A stretch of DNA of 13,238 nt. Origin: Belnapia sp. Lineage in GTDB: Bacteria; Pseudomonadota; Alphaproteobacteria; Acetobacterales; Acetobacteraceae. Location: the NCBI GenBank assembly GCA_028291445.1, contig JAQGIA010000122.1, positions 1 to 13,238 on the forward strand, in the 5' to 3' direction. Under the pieces are notes generated by a model. The model did no database searches and was not told where the DNA came from. It saw nothing but the letters and a program-made list of their open reading frames with translations. Below are positions 12,027 through 13,238 of the stretch, piece after piece. A program made the position numbers and the translations under genes. The first letter of the stretch is position 1; every line of letters begins with the position of its first letter.

Positions 12027-12997
12027 CGCCGTTTCCTGAACCAGCCGAGGATGCCGCGTGGCGCGATTGCGACGAAGATGACCAGCATCCAACCGACGAT
12101 GAAGAGGTTCAGCGCCGAGGAAATGGTGACCGTCGCGGCCTGCTGCATGGCGCCCAGCAGCACCGCGCCGATCACCGGCCCGGCCCAGGTGCCGGCACCG
12201 CCGATCAGCGGCATGGCGATGGCATTGACCGCATAGGCGAGGCTGAAGGCGGCTTCCGGGTTGAGGTAGCCGCTGTAATAGGGCAACGGCGCCCCGGCGA
12301 TGGCCATGAGCGCCCCGCAAAGGGCCGTTGCCACCAGCTTCAACCGCAGGGTCGGGACACCGACCGCCTCCGCCGCGCGCTCGTTGTCGCGGATGGCCTG
12401 CAATCCCCGCCCCAGCCGTGAATTCTCCACCGCCCGGGCGATGCCGACCGCGCCGATGGCCAGCACCAGCATGACGACGAACAGAAATTCGCCGTAGCTG
12501 GTGAAGGGGTCGATGGTCTGCGGCCGGAGGATATAGGCACCGCGCGAGCCGCCGACATAGTCCCAGTTCACCACCAGGGTTTGCAGCACCACCGACAGGC
12601 AGAGCGTGGCGATGGAGAAATAGACGCCGCGCAGCCTGAGGGTCAGGTAGCCGGTGCCGAGCCCGAGCAGCCCGCCGACCAGCCCCGCCGCGACGATCCC
12701 CGGCAGCAGGTCCAGCCCGGTCGCCTTGCGCAGCGCGATGGCGGTATAGGCCCCCGCCGCCATGAAGCCGGCCGCGCCGAAATTCACGTAGCCCGCATAG
12801 CCGCCGAGGATGTTCCAGGCGGTGGCGAGGACGACGTATTGCAGGATGAAGTAGCCGGCGAAATAGGCATAGTCATTGCCCAGGCCGCGCAGCCCGAGAA
12901 ACAGGCCGACACCGATCGCCAGCGCCCCGAGCCAGAAGGCCAGGCCCCGCCGCGCCTTGGTCGGCGTCGCGGCGGGGGCGGTGATGGCGATGCTCAT
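12023..12997 (-). CDS. livM: Branched-chain amino acid type ABC transporter permease LivM
   Basis: LivM is one of the two inner-membrane permeases of the HAAT importer. The 324-residue protein is strongly hydrophobic with around eight spans. It contains the family blocks NILGGYAGYVNFGAAGFM (62-79), RLRGVYFSIATL, and the ATPase-coupling loop SRLGRGLQAIRDNERAAEA (193-211). It ends with the typical APRGILGWFRKRR. ATGA overlaps join it to livH upstream and livG downstream, so the four genes are one translationally coupled operon. Substrates of this family include leucine, isoleucine, valine, urea, amides, and short aromatic or dicarboxylic compounds. The binding protein is not in the window, so specificity stays open. 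Confidence 0.94.
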   Translation of the reverse strand: MSIAITAPAATPTKARRGLAFWLGALAIGVGLFLGLRGLGNDYAYFAGYFILQYVVLATAWNILGGYAGYVNFGAAGFMAAGAYTAIALRKATGLDLLPGIVAAGLVGGLLGLGTGYLTLRLRGVYFSIATLCLSVVLQTLVVNWDYVGGSRGAYILRPQTIDPFTSYGEFLFVVMLVLAIGAVGIARAVENSRLGRGLQAIRDNERAAEAVGVPTLRLKLVATALCGALMAIAGAPLPYYSGYLNPEAAFSLAYAVNAIAMPLIGGAGTWAGPVIGAVLLGAMQQAATVTISSALNLFIVGWMLVIFVAIAPRGILGWFRKRR

Positions 12998-13238
12998 GCC
13001 GCCTTCCCGAACAGGCCCTGCGGCCGAAAGGCGAGCACCAGCAGCAGCCAGCCGAAGGCGACCGCGGGGGACCAGGACGGGCCGTAGAAGGTGGCGGTGA
13101 CGTTCTCGACCACGCCGAAGACGAAGGCGGCGAGGATGCAGCCGGGCAGGCTGCCCATGCCGCCCATGATGCAGACCGCGAAGACCCGGCCGATGAAGAC
13201 CTGGCCGGAGGAAGGCTCGACCGGCTGCACCACCACCA
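12994..13238 (-). CDS. livH: Branched-chain amino acid type ABC transporter permease LivH, C-terminal fragment (runs off right edge)
   Basis: Only the last 80 codons are present. They contain the conserved VFAVCIMGGMGSLPG segment, the second half GPSWSPAVAFGWLLLVL, and the closing FRPQGLFGKAA, all typical of LivH, the partner permease of LivM. The GTG at 13236 is internal, not a start, since the conserved domain begins well before it. The stop overlaps the livM ATG (ATGA). The missing N-terminal part, and probably the substrate-binding protein gene, lie to the right of the window. Confidence 0.9.
   Translation of the reverse strand, partial: VVVQPVEPSSGQVFIGRVFAVCIMGGMGSLPGCILAAFVFGVVENVTATFYGPSWSPAVAFGWLLLVLAFRPQGLFGKAA

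Overview
This window looks like an ordinary chromosomal segment of a high-GC alphaproteobacterium. GC is roughly two thirds by eye, and long spurious open frames lie opposite every gene. The style of the kdp, liv and thiC genes suggests a Rhodospirillales or Acetobacteraceae member (Roseomonas-like), but this is inference, since no rRNA or other marker is present. Every supported gene is on the minus strand, so transcription runs from the right edge to the left.

Right part (13238 to 10541): the tail of livH, then livM, livG and livF, a branched-chain amino acid type (HAAT) ABC importer. livH/livM and livM/livG share ATGA stop/start overlaps, and livF appears to start with TTG inside the end of livG. 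After two GC-rich hairpins comes a complete type I Baeyer-Villiger monooxygenase (10441 to 8816) with FAD, NADPH and BVMO fingerprint motifs. Its co-orientation with the importer hints at uptake plus oxidation of a ketone-like or other organic substrate, but the substrate cannot be read from the sequence.

Middle (8815 to 6743): thiC, the HMP-P synthase of thiamine biosynthesis, behind a textbook TPP riboswitch. A TTGACA box is correctly placed upstream, and an 8-bp hairpin buries the thiC Shine-Dalgarno sequence, so control is probably translational. After thiC lies about 300 bases without a convincing long gene. It holds a 3' hairpin, a cluster of inverted repeats, and the probable control region of the kdp operon. 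That control region includes a direct repeat resembling a KdpE site, overlapped by a 14-bp palindrome.

Left part (6443 to 1): the high-affinity potassium pump operon. A 27-residue single-span peptide comes first, then kdpF (28 residues), kdpA, kdpB, kdpC and, after a 178-base gap carrying a long inverted repeat, the first 564 codons of kdpD. kdpE is not in the window. KdpF, A, B and C form the inner-membrane K+ pump, and KdpD is its sensor kinase.

I found no convincing new multi-gene system. The most interesting signals are small: the expression platform of the thiC riboswitch, the kdp promoter region, the kdpC-kdpD palindrome, the micro-ORF ahead of kdpF, and the linkage of the BVMO to the liv operon.
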